Assembly: GCA_017505405.1 (NCBI GenBank)
Contig: JAFVPI010000013.1
Span: forward strand, 1 to 34,360
Reading direction: 5' to 3'
DNA from: Mogibacterium sp.
Lineage (GTDB): Bacteria > Bacillota > Clostridia > Peptostreptococcales > Anaerovoracaceae
Length of the DNA stretch: 34,360 nt
Shown here: positions 15,761 through 24,500 of the stretch, piece by piece
Numbering within the stretch: position 1 is the stretch's first letter
Layout: each line of letters begins with the position of its first letter
Translations under genes and position numbers: made by a program
The notes under the pieces: generated by a model
The model's input: the letters and a program-made list of their open reading frames with translations, nothing else
Databases searched by the model: none
Told to the model about the DNA's origin: nothing

Positions 15761-15778
15761 TATTCTTCCCCCTTTCCT

Positions 15779-16636
15779 CTACGCGTTCTCTGCCTGTTTG
15801 AACAGGTTGCATGTCGCTTCGTGTGCATGTCTCTCATATTCGAAGTACATGCGGCCTCTCGAGATCGCCTCGTCGAAGTCCACTTCATATCCGTTGAAGT
15901 CAGGGCCGTCCACGCATGCAAACTTCATCACAGGGCCTTCCTCTGTGTTCAGCGTCAGTCTGCAGCCGCCGCACATGCCCGTTCCGTCGATCATGATAGG
16001 GCTCATCGATACAGTGATCGGCGCGTCGTACTTCTTTGCTGTCAGGGTCACGAACTTCATCATGATCAGCGGTCCGATCGTGATGATCATGTCGAACTTC
16101 TCCCCTGCTGCAAGCATCTCTTCCAGAGGTACTGTTACGTTGCCGTGTCTGCCGTAGCTTCCGTCATCTGTCATGACATAGAGCGTGTCGGAGCACTCAT
16201 TGAACTCTTCCTCGAGGATCACCAGGTCTTCGCTCCTGAAGCCGATGATGCTCGTTACCTCTGCGCCGATACGGTGGAACTCCTGAGCTACAGGCATCGC
16301 GATAGCGCAGCCTACGCCGCCGCCTACGATGCACACCTTCTTTATACCCTCTGTCTCTGTCGGGTTACCCAGAGGTCCTACGAAGTCCTGCAGGTATCCG
16401 CCTTCAGGTACGTGGTTCAGTAACTCTGTCGTTGCTCCTACCACCTGGAAGATGATCTTTACTGTACCTTCTTCAGGGTTCACTCCCGCTACTGTCAGCG
16501 GGATGCGCTCGCCCTCTTCATTGACACGCAGGATGATGAACTGGCCCGGCTTCGCCTTGCGCGCTACCAGCGGTGCCTCGATCTCCAGCTGCGTGACCGT
16601 AGGTCTGAGAGCCTTTCTTCTTACTACTTTATACAT
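15779..16636 (-). CDS. nfnA: NfnA: FAD/NAD-binding ferredoxin-NADP+ reductase-like subunit
   Basis: 285 residues of the dihydroorotate dehydrogenase electron-transfer (PyrK/sulfide dehydrogenase) type. An FAD-binding beta-barrel occupies residues 1-95, and the NAD-binding fold begins with VCIVGGGVGC (101-110). The C-terminal [2Fe-2S] site shows Asp217, Cys222, Cys225 and Cys241 (MIDGTGMCGGC and KFACVDGPDF), the Asp-plus-three-Cys ligand set known for NfnA. It is upstream of nfnB in a two-gene operon behind a GAGGAGA site. It provides the NAD(H) side and the [2Fe-2S] cluster of the bifurcating complex. Confidence 0.92.
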   Translation of the reverse strand: MYKVVRRKALRPTVTQLEIEAPLVARKAKPGQFIILRVNEEGERIPLTVAGVNPEEGTVKIIFQVVGATTELLNHVPEGGYLQDFVGPLGNPTETEGIKKVCIVGGGVGCAIAMPVAQEFHRIGAEVTSIIGFRSEDLVILEEEFNECSDTLYVMTDDGSYGRHGNVTVPLEEMLAAGEKFDMIITIGPLIMMKFVTLTAKKYDAPITVSMSPIMIDGTGMCGGCRLTLNTEEGPVMKFACVDGPDFNGYEVDFDEAISRGRMYFEYERHAHEATCNLFKQAENA

Positions 16637-16683
16637 TTGCTGTCTCCTCTTTATTCCGATTTGGAAATAGTGCTAACATATCA

Positions 16684-16713
16684 ATATTACCACGCTGCAT
16701 CAGATGTTAACAA
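16684..16713 (-). promoter_or_regulatory. Possible promoter of nfnAB
   Basis: On the minus strand TTGTTA (16713-16708) and TAATAT (16689-16684) are separated by 18 bp. They lie about 50 bp before nfnA. The match is moderate. Confidence 0.35.
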
Positions 16714-16743
16714 TACCAGTTGAATACCGCGATGCATAAAACG

Positions 16744-16758
16744 CAGCATCGGATGCTG
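16744..16758 (-). terminator. Second small hairpin after the rubredoxin gene
   Basis: CAGCATCGGATGCTG is a short perfect stem followed on the minus strand by CGTTTTAT. It comes 16 bp after the stronger terminator at 16775. Confidence 0.45.
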
Positions 16759-16774
16759 ATTTTTCATAAGAAAA

Positions 16775-16796
16775 CAGGGTCTTAATACAAACCCTG
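16775..16796 (-). terminator. Intrinsic terminator of the rubredoxin gene
   Basis: On the minus strand CAGGGT pairs with ACCCTG around a 10-base loop and TTTTCTTAT follows, 42 bp after the rubredoxin stop. Confidence 0.65.
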
Positions 16797-16837
16797 CTTC
16801 TTCAGTAATTATTTCTGTCTGTTTTCTGTTTCGGCGC

Positions 16838-16996
16838 TTACTCAGCTTCGAAGTTGTCCTTGCCTACTCCGCACAGAGGGCATACCCAATCTTCAGGAAC
16901 ATCTTCCCATGCTGTGCCCGGCTCTACTCCGTTATCCGGATCACCAACTTCAGGGTCATATACATAACCGCAGATAGCGCATACATACTTATCCAT
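16838..16996 (-). CDS. Rubredoxin
   Basis: 52 residues, the classic size, from the ATG at 16996 behind a perfect AGGAGG. The iron ligands are Cys6 and Cys9 (CAICG) and Cys39 and Cys42 (CPLCG). The conserved [10 protein letters not shown] and the acidic [11 protein letters not shown] core are present. It is a small one-electron carrier, commonly serving oxygen and peroxide detoxification in anaerobes. It is monocistronic, between its own promoter and terminator. Confidence 0.97.
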   Translation of the reverse strand: MDKYVCAICGYVYDPEVGDPDNGVEPGTAWEDVPEDWVCPLCGVGKDNFEAE

Positions 16997-17044
16997 AACA
17001 TTCCTCCTGTTTTTATAAAGCAAAGTGAGCTTTCCTACAACTGC

Positions 17045-17073
17045 ATTCTACAATTAAAGCCGCTACAAAGCAA
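17045..17073 (-). promoter_or_regulatory. Possible rubredoxin promoter
   Basis: On the minus strand TTGCTT (17073-17068) and TAGAAT (17050-17045) are spaced by 17 bp, about 50 bp before the start codon. Confidence 0.45.
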
Positions 17074-17131
17074 TAACAGTATGCGGCCAGTATTCTCACA
17101 TTGTATTTTGTGTTAAGTATTACTATTCACA

Positions 17132-17163
17132 TTGATTAAAATCTATAGTTTTACTTTAATCAA
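17132..17163. promoter_or_regulatory. Inverted repeat overlapping a -35 box (operator candidate)
   Basis: TTGATTAAA (17132-17140) and TTTAATCAA (17155-17163) are perfectly complementary with a 14-bp spacer. The right arm overlaps the -35 box of the promoter at 17150-17178 by one base and covers the first part of its spacer. That is the position expected for a dimeric repressor site in this divergent region. Confidence 0.5.
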
Positions 17164-17178
17164 AAACAGGCCTATAAT
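17150..17178 (+). promoter_or_regulatory. Sigma-A-type promoter of the 28-codon gene
   Basis: TTTACT at 17150-17155, a 17-bp spacer and a perfect TATAAT at 17173-17178. Transcription would start near 17185 and give a leader of about 90 nt with small hairpins (CGCCGGACGGCG; GAAGACTCCGATCTTC). Confidence 0.7.
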
Positions 17179-17276
17179 ACAGATAAGAAGAGAAGAGAGA
17201 CGCCGGACGGCGAAGCGAAGACTCCGATCTTCAGGAATAAAGCCGAGGGGCGTATGGATATAAAGGAGGTAACACC

Positions 17277-17363
17277 ATGTTAGTAGAGGGAATCGTTCTG
17301 GCAATCGCAATGGCAATGTACGTAGGAGCTGAATGGACAGCAGAGGACGTAATTGATAAATAA
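17277..17363 (+). CDS. Putative 28-residue small protein
   Basis: ATG at 17277, stop TAA at 17361, behind a near-perfect AAAGGAGGT at 17262-17270 with ideal spacing and downstream of a strong promoter. The peptide has a hydrophobic first half (MLVEGIVLAIAMAMYVG) and a charged tail (EWTAEDVIDK), compatible with a short membrane-associated helix. I do not recognise a family. The supporting evidence is the complete set of expression signals: promoter, Shine-Dalgarno and, before IS insertion, a terminator. The transcript could alternatively be a regulatory RNA with an incidental frame. Confidence 0.6.
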   Translation: MLVEGIVLAIAMAMYVGAEWTAEDVIDK

Positions 17364-17410
17364 GACGAAAAAGATTTTATAATCCATAATACGATCATAA
17401 AAAGGGACCC

Positions 17411-17426
17411 GGAGGTGAAAGCCTCC
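17411..17426 (+). repeat. Left copy of a 16-bp target duplication
   Basis: GGAGGTGAAAGCCTCC directly abuts the left end of the insertion sequence and is repeated exactly at 18771-18786. It is itself a stem-loop (GGAGG/CCTCC), the core of the terminator that was split. Confidence 0.85.
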
Positions 17427-17507
17427 TGAACTTGTAAGATCAAAGTAGACATGCAAAAAAGCGTGTCTACTTTTCTTATGTTAGGATTTATGTAAGGAGG
17501 TGGTTGT

Positions 17508-17873
17508 ATGGGAAGACCAAAAGGAGGAAAGAATCGCAGATGGACTGTTGAAGAGAAATTGCGTATCGTAAACAGACATTTGAAAGATCACATCTCAATG
17601 GAACAGGTTGCAAGAGAAGAAAGCATCAGCAGTGGAATGTTATCGTCATGGGTTGGTAAGTATCTTGATGGCGGTGAAATTGCATTGGCCGGTAAGTCGG
17701 GCAATCCGTATGCAGCTCTTCATACCAGTAAGAATTTGTCAGAAGAAGAACGGCTGAGATTGATTATTGCGAAACAGGAAGTAGAGATAGCACGGTTAAA
17801 AAAAGGATACTTCGTGAAAGGAGATCGTGCAAAGAAGGAATACGTTACTGGCAAAGAAAAGATTACGAAATAA
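17508..17873 (+). CDS. IS3-family transposase OrfA
   Basis: 121 residues behind a strong AAGGAGGT. The N-terminal helix-turn-helix (about 10-60, EEKLRIVNRHL to SSGMLSSWV) is the transposon-end-binding domain. A leucine-zipper-like helix (about 78-100) ends at the slippery site. Translation without frameshifting gives OrfA, usually an inhibitor in this family; with a -1 shift at 17798-17804 it joins OrfB. Confidence 0.93.
   Translation: MGRPKGGKNRRWTVEEKLRIVNRHLKDHISMEQVAREESISSGMLSSWVGKYLDGGEIALAGKSGNPYAALHTSKNLSEEERLRLIIAKQEVEIARLKKGYFVKGDRAKKEYVTGKEKITK
17798..17804 (+). other. Programmed -1 frameshift site (A7)
   Basis: Seven adenines in the orfA phase TTA AAA AAA GGA. A slip by -1 continues as RILRERRSCKEGIRYWQRK straight into the OrfB frame with no stop. 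A Shine-Dalgarno-like AAAGGAG follows a few bases downstream. Confidence 0.8.
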
Positions 17874-18733
17874 TCGATGAAATGAAACCGAAATATTCAG
17901 TTAAGCTGTTATGTGAATTGCTCGATGTCAGCAGATCCGGTTATTACAAATGGCTAAAAAGAAAAGATACACCTAACAGATACGAACAGGATAGAGCAAT
18001 ACTGACTGAACTGCTTCAGGACGCTCATGAGAAGCATCCATCGTATGGTTACCACAGACTTGCACAATCTGTGAGGAACGAGACGGGATGGCTGTTTTCT
18101 CACAATCTGGCACATAAATGCTGTAAACACGCAGGAATCTATTCATTGGCTAGAAAGCATCGTAAGTATCGCAAGCCTGGAGAAGAAAGCATTAAATTTC
18201 CTAACCTTGTTAGAGGCAGATGGAATGTCTGCAGACCACTTGAACTAGTAACATCAGATATGACCATGTTCAAGAACAATGGCAAGTGGTATGAATGGAC
18301 CTTACTGGTCGATGTATTCAACAATGAGATCCTGGCACATAGTGTAACGGACAAGCTGGGATACAACAAACCCTACTACGACTGTCTTGATGAATTAAAA
18401 AGACTTGCAGGAACTAAAAAAGAGCAGAACTCCCCAATCACTTTCCACACCGACCAGGGAGCTGTCTACTCATCCAAAGCATACTGCTTGGCTCATGCAG
18501 AGTATAACATAATACGATCAATGTCGCGAGGTGGCACACCTACAGACAACCCCGTAATAGAGGCTTTGAACGGGTGGATCAAGGAGGAACTATACAGGGA
18601 TTTCGATCTTGCTAATGCCCCTGACGTGCCAGCGCTCTTGGATAAATACGTTACTTACTACAACGAGGTTCGAGCTGCATATTCACTGGATTACAAAAGC
18701 CCTGTTCAATACAGGATCGAACAAGGCTTTTGA
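17804..18733 (+). CDS. IS3-family transposase OrfB (DDE catalytic part)
   Basis: The open frame runs from the slippery site; an internal ATG at 17882 gives a 283-residue version. In that numbering the DDE triad is Asp126 (TSDMTMF), Asp191 (FHTDQG) and Glu227 (NPVIEALN) with 35 residues between the last two, the IS3/retroviral integrase pattern. An HTH_21-like N-terminal segment includes HEKHPSYGYHRL. No stop or frame break is seen, so the element may still be active as the OrfAB fusion. Confidence 0.94.
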   Translation, partial: RILRERRSCKEGIRYWQRKDYEIIDEMKPKYSVKLLCELLDVSRSGYYKWLKRKDTPNRYEQDRAILTELLQDAHEKHPSYGYHRLAQSVRNETGWLFSHNLAHKCCKHAGIYSLARKHRKYRKPGEESIKFPNLVRGRWNVCRPLELVTSDMTMFKNNGKWYEWTLLVDVFNNEILAHSVTDKLGYNKPYYDCLDELKRLAGTKKEQNSPITFHTDQGAVYSSKAYCLAHAEYNIIRSMSRGGTPTDNPVIEALNGWIKEELYRDFDLANAPDVPALLDKYVTYYNEVRAAYSLDYKSPVQYRIEQGF

Positions 18734-18770
18734 TGCTTTTTTCAGTGTCTACTTTTTGTTGACAAGTTCA

Positions 18771-18798
18771 GGAGGTGAAAGCCTCCGGATCTCTTTTT
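18771..18798 (+). terminator. Surviving distal copy of the interrupted terminator
   Basis: GGAGGTGAAAGCCTCC plus GGATCTCTTTTT. The 5' end of the original stem (CC before GGAGG) stays on the left side of the IS at 17409-17410, so the ancestral hairpin was CCGGAGG/CCTCCGG followed by the T run. This copy probably now terminates the transposase transcript; it is also the right target duplication. Confidence 0.7.
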
Positions 18799-18836
18799 AT
18801 GTCAGTTCGCCGCAGTCCGATGACCCCCGTGGGCGG

Positions 18837-19709
18837 TCACTTTCCTTTTATACACAGTATGGCATAGTCATAGAACTTCTTCGCTGCTGCGGTCATGTGC
18901 TCCTTGGATGTATATGCAATTCCGAACTCGACCTTCTGAGGCGGATCGAGCGGGAGCTTCACAATGTGGTCATTCCAGAACTGTGCCGACAGTTCATTGA
19001 CGAAGCTCACTCCCAGCCCCATCCTCACCATCGCGAGAGTGGCGGGCGTGTCGTATGTGGTGTACTTAACGTTAGGCGATACGTTGTTTTTCCTGAAGAT
19101 ATTCTGTATCTCGAGGTCCTTGCCCCACGAAGTCATGATGAAATTGTCTTTTTCGCATTCCTTTATAGGATAAGCATCGGCATTAGCAAGCCTGTGGTCC
19201 TCAGGCACGACCGCGATCACGGCTTCTTCCGCAAGCGGGGTCCACTCGTAGTTCATCGGCTCAGCATAGGCCAGGAATCCCATGTCTGCAACGTGGTCAT
19301 CGAGGTGCCCGAATATCTCGCTGCGTATGCCTTCCATTATATCGAACTGTACTTCCGGATAGTCGCGCTGGAATGTACGGACTATCTCCGGGAGCCAGGT
19401 AGTGGCAACGCTCGGATATGCAGCGATCGTAAGGTTTCCGACAGATATGCCCTGCATTTCCGAAGCCAGCTCATACATCTCCTTTTCACGGGCAAGATAT
19501 GAACGGACTATCGGCGCAAGCTTTGCTCCCTCGGAAGTCACCGTAACACCCTTCTTTGAGCGGACCAGAAGTGTGAGTCCGAGATCCTTCTCGAGCGCAG
19601 CGACAAGCTGGCTCACGGCTGACGGTGTGTAGCCGAGAGCTTCTGCGGCAGCCCTGAAGCTTCCGCGTTCCACTGATTCTATGAATGCCTTGCAGCGTGC
19701 GCTTTCCAT
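18837..19709 (-). CDS. LysR-family transcriptional regulator
   Basis: 290 residues. The N-terminal winged helix-turn-helix (1-60) contains SFRAAAEALGYTPSAVSQLVAA in two blocks around residue 17-38. The effector domain starts near residue 90 (VGNLTIAAYPSVATTWLPEI) and has the usual two-lobed pattern. The ligand is unknown. It lies 27 bp downstream of the cyclodeaminase-like gene but behind a terminator-like palindrome, so it may be only partly co-transcribed. No divergent target gene is next to it; its other flank is the IS-split region. Confidence 0.92.
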   Translation of the reverse strand: MESARCKAFIESVERGSFRAAAEALGYTPSAVSQLVAALEKDLGLTLLVRSKKGVTVTSEGAKLAPIVRSYLAREKEMYELASEMQGISVGNLTIAAYPSVATTWLPEIVRTFQRDYPEVQFDIMEGIRSEIFGHLDDHVADMGFLAYAEPMNYEWTPLAEEAVIAVVPEDHRLANADAYPIKECEKDNFIMTSWGKDLEIQNIFRKNNVSPNVKYTTYDTPATLAMVRMGLGVSFVNELSAQFWNDHIVKLPLDPPQKVEFGIAYTSKEHMTAAAKKFYDYAILCIKGK

Positions 19710-19725
19710 TGATTTGCAAAAATAA

Positions 19726-19743
19726 CGGCTGATATATCAGCCG
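19726..19743 (-). terminator. Perfect 18-bp palindrome overlapping a stop codon
   Basis: CGGCTGATATATCAGCCG includes the stop codon of the cyclodeaminase-like gene. On the minus strand TTATTTTTGC follows, giving a compact terminator between that gene and lysR. Confidence 0.6.
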
Positions 19744-20474
19744 AGGAGTCCGTTGATTATCGTATCTGTTTCAGCCAGGATACCGGCAGAGCGCAGGCGG
19801 ATCGAGGATGCAGCCTCAGGATCGGCCTTTTCGATCGCCGGCAGATTTGCTTCAACATTGAAGTTTGCCGATCTGATGCCGGCAGCGAGACTGAGAGCCG
19901 CAACATAGATGTCGCTTTCGAGCATCCTGTTGGAGCGCCCTTTCATGGTAGCCGCCAGCCTCAGCGCCGAGAGTGAATCCTCCATGAGAGCAAGAGGAGC
20001 TTCGGCTGCTTCCTCTGAAGCCGCGGAGATCTCAGCCTGTCTGTCAGCCTTGAGAGCGTTCTCTATCTGATCCATGATCTCTTCGGTCATGCCGTCTTCA
20101 TTAATGTCATCTATGGTATGACCTTCCGCTCTGAGTCTGTCTATCTCAGCAGAAACTCTGTCGATCTGTATGTCCGAGAACAGGCGCGGAAGAGCATAGG
20201 CGTCTGACACTCTGCCGAATGCCTTCGCATCTCTGTCCATGCCTGCTTCGAGCTTCACAAGAAGCTCTTTTGCCTCTTCAAGAATGAAGGTGTTGAGTTC
20301 TTCGAACTCGGCATATTTAGGTTTGCCTATTGTATGGTTCGCGACCATCATTATGAGGGCGGCTCCCTGCGCTGAGGTCAGCGCAGCGGCGGCTCCGCCG
20401 CCGGGGGTCGGGCTTCCCGACCCGAGCCGCTCCAGATATTCTTCTATACTAATTTTTTTAAAAGAGTTCACCAT
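19737..20474 (-). CDS. Formiminotransferase-cyclodeaminase family protein (FTCD_C / FchA-like)
   Basis: 245 residues. The N-terminus carries the family hallmark SGSPTPGGGAAAAL (19-32) followed by the helical bundle typical of methenyl-THF cyclohydrolase/cyclodeaminase proteins. Relatives usually have about 205-215 residues. Here an acidic charged insertion of about 35-40 residues lies between about 98 and 145 (region INEDGMTEEIMDQ). If active it would interconvert 5,10-methenyl-THF and 10-formyl-THF or deaminate formimino-THF, giving the formyl donor used by purN and purH in the same neighbourhood. It is preceded by an AGGA site. Confidence 0.85.
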   Translation of the reverse strand: MVNSFKKISIEEYLERLGSGSPTPGGGAAAALTSAQGAALIMMVANHTIGKPKYAEFEELNTFILEEAKELLVKLEAGMDRDAKAFGRVSDAYALPRLFSDIQIDRVSAEIDRLRAEGHTIDDINEDGMTEEIMDQIENALKADRQAEISAASEEAAEAPLALMEDSLSALRLAATMKGRSNRMLESDIYVAALSLAAGIRSANFNVEANLPAIEKADPEAASSIRLRSAGILAETDTIINGLLG

Positions 20475-20576
20475 TATTTGATCCTATTCTTTTTTATTAA
20501 TGAGACTCATAAGCATCCTGACAGAAATCGTACCCGGGCGGGGATGTTCTGAGGCTCTCTATAGTATCCTGAAATT

Positions 20577-21539
20577 TTATTGTTCCGGGAATTCCACGAC
20601 CGGTGTCTTTTTCGATGCCATCACAGGCATCTCACCTCTGGACTCCCTGCTCTCGAGCAGCTCGCCCAGACGCCCCTTCTTCCATGCGGCCCAGAGGATC
20701 ACCACTGCCAGCAGCGTGTCTATGAATACCGCAGGCAGCGCGCCTTCAACGCCGAATTCATAACTGTAGCACCAGTTGCTCAGGGCTGTCGAAGCATCGA
20801 GATGAAATACCGATGCCTCCGACACCAGACCGCTGTTAGGCAGTCCGAAAAGGAAGTTCTGCGTGAAGTTCCACATCGTGTGTATGCCGAAGCAGGTCCA
20901 TATGCTTCCGGTGTACCAGCGGAGCAGCGAGTAAGATATTCCGCAGACAGCGATGTCCGCGATCGCAAGGGCCGTTACCCCCGGATTAAAGCAGTGCATC
21001 AGTCCGAATAAAACGCCGTTTATAAGCACAGCCACCCACAGCGGATAATGAACGTTTATCCTGTCATACAGGAAGCACCTGCACCAGAGTTCTTCGGAAG
21101 TGCTCTGGAAAAACACACTTATCAGAGCAAAGGCCATCAGCGGGATCTGCGATGCGGAGAAATCAGGATACAGCTTGATGTCCCCGTGAATAAGCGCGCA
21201 GAGGATGCAGAAGAAGTTCGTGAGGAACCCCAGCAGGAGCCCTATCCCCAGCATCTTCATGCTCCTTCCCTCCTTCGAAGGTCTGAAAGTGTCGATCAGG
21301 AATCTGTTCTTCTTCACGATCAGACACAGAAGAATGAAGAACACGCATGACACCAGCAAAGGTGTATAGTACTCGAGCACAAAAGCCAGGCCGGCAGACT
21401 GGTTCGGGATCAGCTGCCCCGGCAGGCCGCCTACAGTAAGTATCAGCAGGCCGTCCACGAGCTCATAAAGCAGGAACCACAGAGCCAATATCCATATTAT
21501 CCGGTTGGAAAAGTGTGTTTTTGTAAATATTGCTTTCAT
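20577..21539 (-). CDS. CPBP-family intramembrane metalloprotease (Abi/Rce1-like)
   Basis: 320 residues with about eight hydrophobic segments. The three family motifs are present: EExxxR as Glu149-Glu150-Arg154 (TSEELWCR), FxxxH as FGLMH with His182, and HxxxN as His220 to Asn224 (IHTMWN). The glutamates and histidines bind the catalytic metal. Bacterial members act in bacteriocin self-immunity, membrane protein processing or unknown roles. It lies 21 bp downstream of purL on the same strand, probably by read-through rather than a purine function. The C-terminal 40 residues are charged and cytoplasmic. Confidence 0.88.
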   Translation of the reverse strand: MKAIFTKTHFSNRIIWILALWFLLYELVDGLLILTVGGLPGQLIPNQSAGLAFVLEYYTPLLVSCVFFILLCLIVKKNRFLIDTFRPSKEGRSMKMLGIGLLLGFLTNFFCILCALIHGDIKLYPDFSASQIPLMAFALISVFFQSTSEELWCRCFLYDRINVHYPLWVAVLINGVLFGLMHCFNPGVTALAIADIAVCGISYSLLRWYTGSIWTCFGIHTMWNFTQNFLFGLPNSGLVSEASVFHLDASTALSNWCYSYEFGVEGALPAVFIDTLLAVVILWAAWKKGRLGELLESRESRGEMPVMASKKTPVVEFPEQ

Positions 21540-21560
21540 AAGCCCGGTTCCTCTGTCTTC

Positions 21561-24500
21561 TTATTTGAAGTACTTTATTCCGCTTTCGAACATGTTCATG
21601 AAGTACTTGCCCGGAACGTTCTTATAGAGCCCGTTTCCTACTCTCTCCGCATGGCCCATCTTTCCGAAGACCCTGCCGTCAGGTGACGTGATACCCTCGA
21701 TGGCCATCATGGAACCGTTAGGGTTGAACAGTATATCGGATGAAGCGTTACCGTCGAGATCGACATACTGAGTAGCGATCTGTCCCATGGTCGCGAGGTT
21801 CTTTATCACCTCGTCAGGAGCTATGAATCTGCCCTCGCCGTGCGATACAGGCACAGAGTAGATATCCCCCACATTGCAGTATCTCAGCCATGGCGATTTA
21901 TTCGAAGCTACCCTCACGCGGACTATCTTCGACTGGTGGCTGCCGATCGTGTTGAACGTCAGTGTCGGAGAGTTCTCGTCCGTGTCGATGATCTTTCCGT
22001 AAGGCACGAGCCCGAGTTTGATGAGCGCCTGGAATCCGTTGCAGATACCGCACATGAGTCCGTCGTTTTTATCGAGGAGCTCCGTGACGCCCTCAGTCAC
22101 GGCCGCATTCCTGAAGAACGCAGTGATGAACTTCGCGGAACCGTCCGGCTCATCGCCGCCCGAGAATCCTCCCGGTATGAATACGACCTGTGTCTCTTTC
22201 AGAGCTGCCGCGAATGCCTCGACCGATCTGCTGATCTCGTCGGAACTGCGGTTCTTTATCACCATTATCTCAGGCTTGCCGCCTGCCTCGCGTATTGCGC
22301 GGGCGCTGTCATACTCGCAGTTGGTGCCCGGGAATACAGGTATGAGCACCTTAGGCTCAGCGCGCTTGAATACCGGTGTACGCCAGCTGCGCGCCTTGTA
22401 TTCCACATTGCTGACCGGACCGGTCATGCCCGCTACCAGTGTCGGGAACACCGTCTCGAGCCTGCCCTGATACAGTCCGAGCAGCTCTCCAAGCCCTATT
22501 TTCTCCGAGCTGTATGATATCGCCTGTTCCTCTGTTGTATGTCCGAGGAGCACCACATCGAACGAGCGTCCGGTGAGATCCGCCTTGTCCGTGACCTCGA
22601 GTATGATGCCGCCGTAGCAGTATCCGAATATGTCTTCGAGGTCCATCGTCTCAAAGCTGAATCCGATGCCGTTTCCGAAGCTCATCTTCATCACAGCTTC
22701 AGCAACGCCTCCGATGCCCGGTGTGTATGCAGCGACAGCCCTTCCTGACAGGATCAGTTCAGCAGCCTTGTCCCACAGTCTGATAAGGGAATCCGCCCTC
22801 GGCAGTCCCTTGCCTGCGCCGTCACCGTCTTCATCCGTGTAAGGCTTCAGCAGCACGACTCTGTGACCTGCTTCCTTGAATTCAGGTGAAACTATATTGT
22901 CCGTCTTGCCCATGGTGACCGCGAAGGAGATGAGAGTCGGAGGAACGTCGAGATCCTCGAAGGTTCCGCTCATTGAATCCTTGCCGCCTATGGAACCTAT
23001 TCCGAGACCCATCTGTGCCTCGAAAGCTCCGAGCAGTGCCGCGAAAGGCTTGCCCCATCTTGCGCCGTCCTGCTTAGGCGATCCGAAATACTCCTGGAAC
23101 GAGAGGTAAACTTCCCTGAAGGATGCTCCCGTCGCGATCAGTTTGGCCACGGATTCGATGACTGCGAGGTAAGCGCCGTGGTAAGGCGATGCCTCGGATA
23201 TGTATGGGTTGTAGCCCCATGACATAAGCGAGCAGTCGTTTGTCTTTCCCTTCTCGAGCGGTATCTTGTGGACCATGGCCTGGATAGGCGTGATCTGGTT
23301 GATCCCTCCGAAAGGCATGAGGACTGTGCCCGCTCCTATCGTGGAGTCGAAGCGCTGTGACAGCCCCTGCCTGGAGCAGGTGTTGAGGTCGGCCGCCACA
23401 CGGTACATGCCCGCGGTAAAGGTCCTTCCGCTGCTGTACATGCTGGTCGACTTCCAGTCACGCGGTGACTCAGGTGTAATGTCTATATGTTTGTCAGCTC
23501 CATTCGAATTGAGGAATTCCCTGGAGATGTCCACTATCTTTTTTCCGTTCCAGTACATGACGAGACGAGGCTCTTCGGTGACTGTCGCCACCTTCACGCA
23601 CTGAAGGTTCTCGCCGGCAGCTATGACCCTGAAGACCTTCTCGTTCTCAGCTGCGATCACGCATGCCATCCTCTCCTGAGACTCGCTTATGGCGAGCTCT
23701 GTTCCGTCGAGGCCTTCGTACTTCTTAGGAACTGCATCGAGGTCGATCTCCAGACCGTCAGCCAGCTCGCCTATGGCTACACTGACTCCGCCGGCTCCGA
23801 AATCGTTGCACCTCTTGATCATGCGGGTCGCGACTCCGTCGCGGAAGAGCCTCTGTATTTTGCGCTCCTCAGGCGCGTTGCCCTTCTGCACTTCTGCGCC
23901 GCATGTCTCTACCGAGTGAACGTCGTGTGCCTTGGATGAGCCGGTCGCTCCGCCTATGCCGTCACGCCCTGTTGAACCACCGAGCAGCATGACTATGTCG
24001 CCCGGCTCCGGACGCTCCCTTCTGACATTGACAGCAGGAGCGGCTGCCATTACCGCGCCGACTTCCATGCGCTTTGCGGCGTATCCCGGATGATATATTT
24101 CATCGACTATGCCGGTGCACAGTCCGATCTGGTTTCCGTAGCTGGAGTATCCCTTTGCAGCCGTAGTCGTGATCGATCTCTGCGGCAGCTTGCCCGGCAT
24201 CGTCTCCGAAACGGGCTGCAGCGGATTCGCCGCGCCCGTGACTCTCATTGCGGAGTAAGCGTATGCCCTGCCCGAGAGCGGGTCTCTTATGCATCCGCCA
24301 AGGCAGGTCGCCGCTCCGCCGAACGGCTCTATCTCGGTCGGATGGTTGTGTGTCTCATTCTTGAAGAGGAGGAGCCACGGCTCGTTCTCACCGTCGACTT
24401 CAACATTGATCATCACAGTGCATGCGTTGATCTCTTCTGACTCGTCAAGCTTGTCGAGCTTGCCTTCTCTCTTCAGATGCCTTACCGCGATGGTCGCTAT

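Larger units (their letters stand above)
17427..18770 (+). mobile_element. IS3-family insertion sequence, 1344 bp, apparently intact
   Basis: The ends are imperfect inverted repeats of about 24 bp: the left begins TGAACTTGTAAGATCAAAG and the right, reverse-complemented, begins TGAACTTGTCAACAAAAAG. Both then continue into GTAGAC, so the element has the TG...CA termini of the IS3 family. Inside are orfA and orfB in the -1 relation with a slippery A7. A 13-bp stem (17442-17454 with 17461-17473) and T run next to the left end could block transcription entering from outside. Base composition is more AT-rich than the flanks. The target duplication is 16 bp, unusually long for IS3 elements. Confidence 0.93.
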
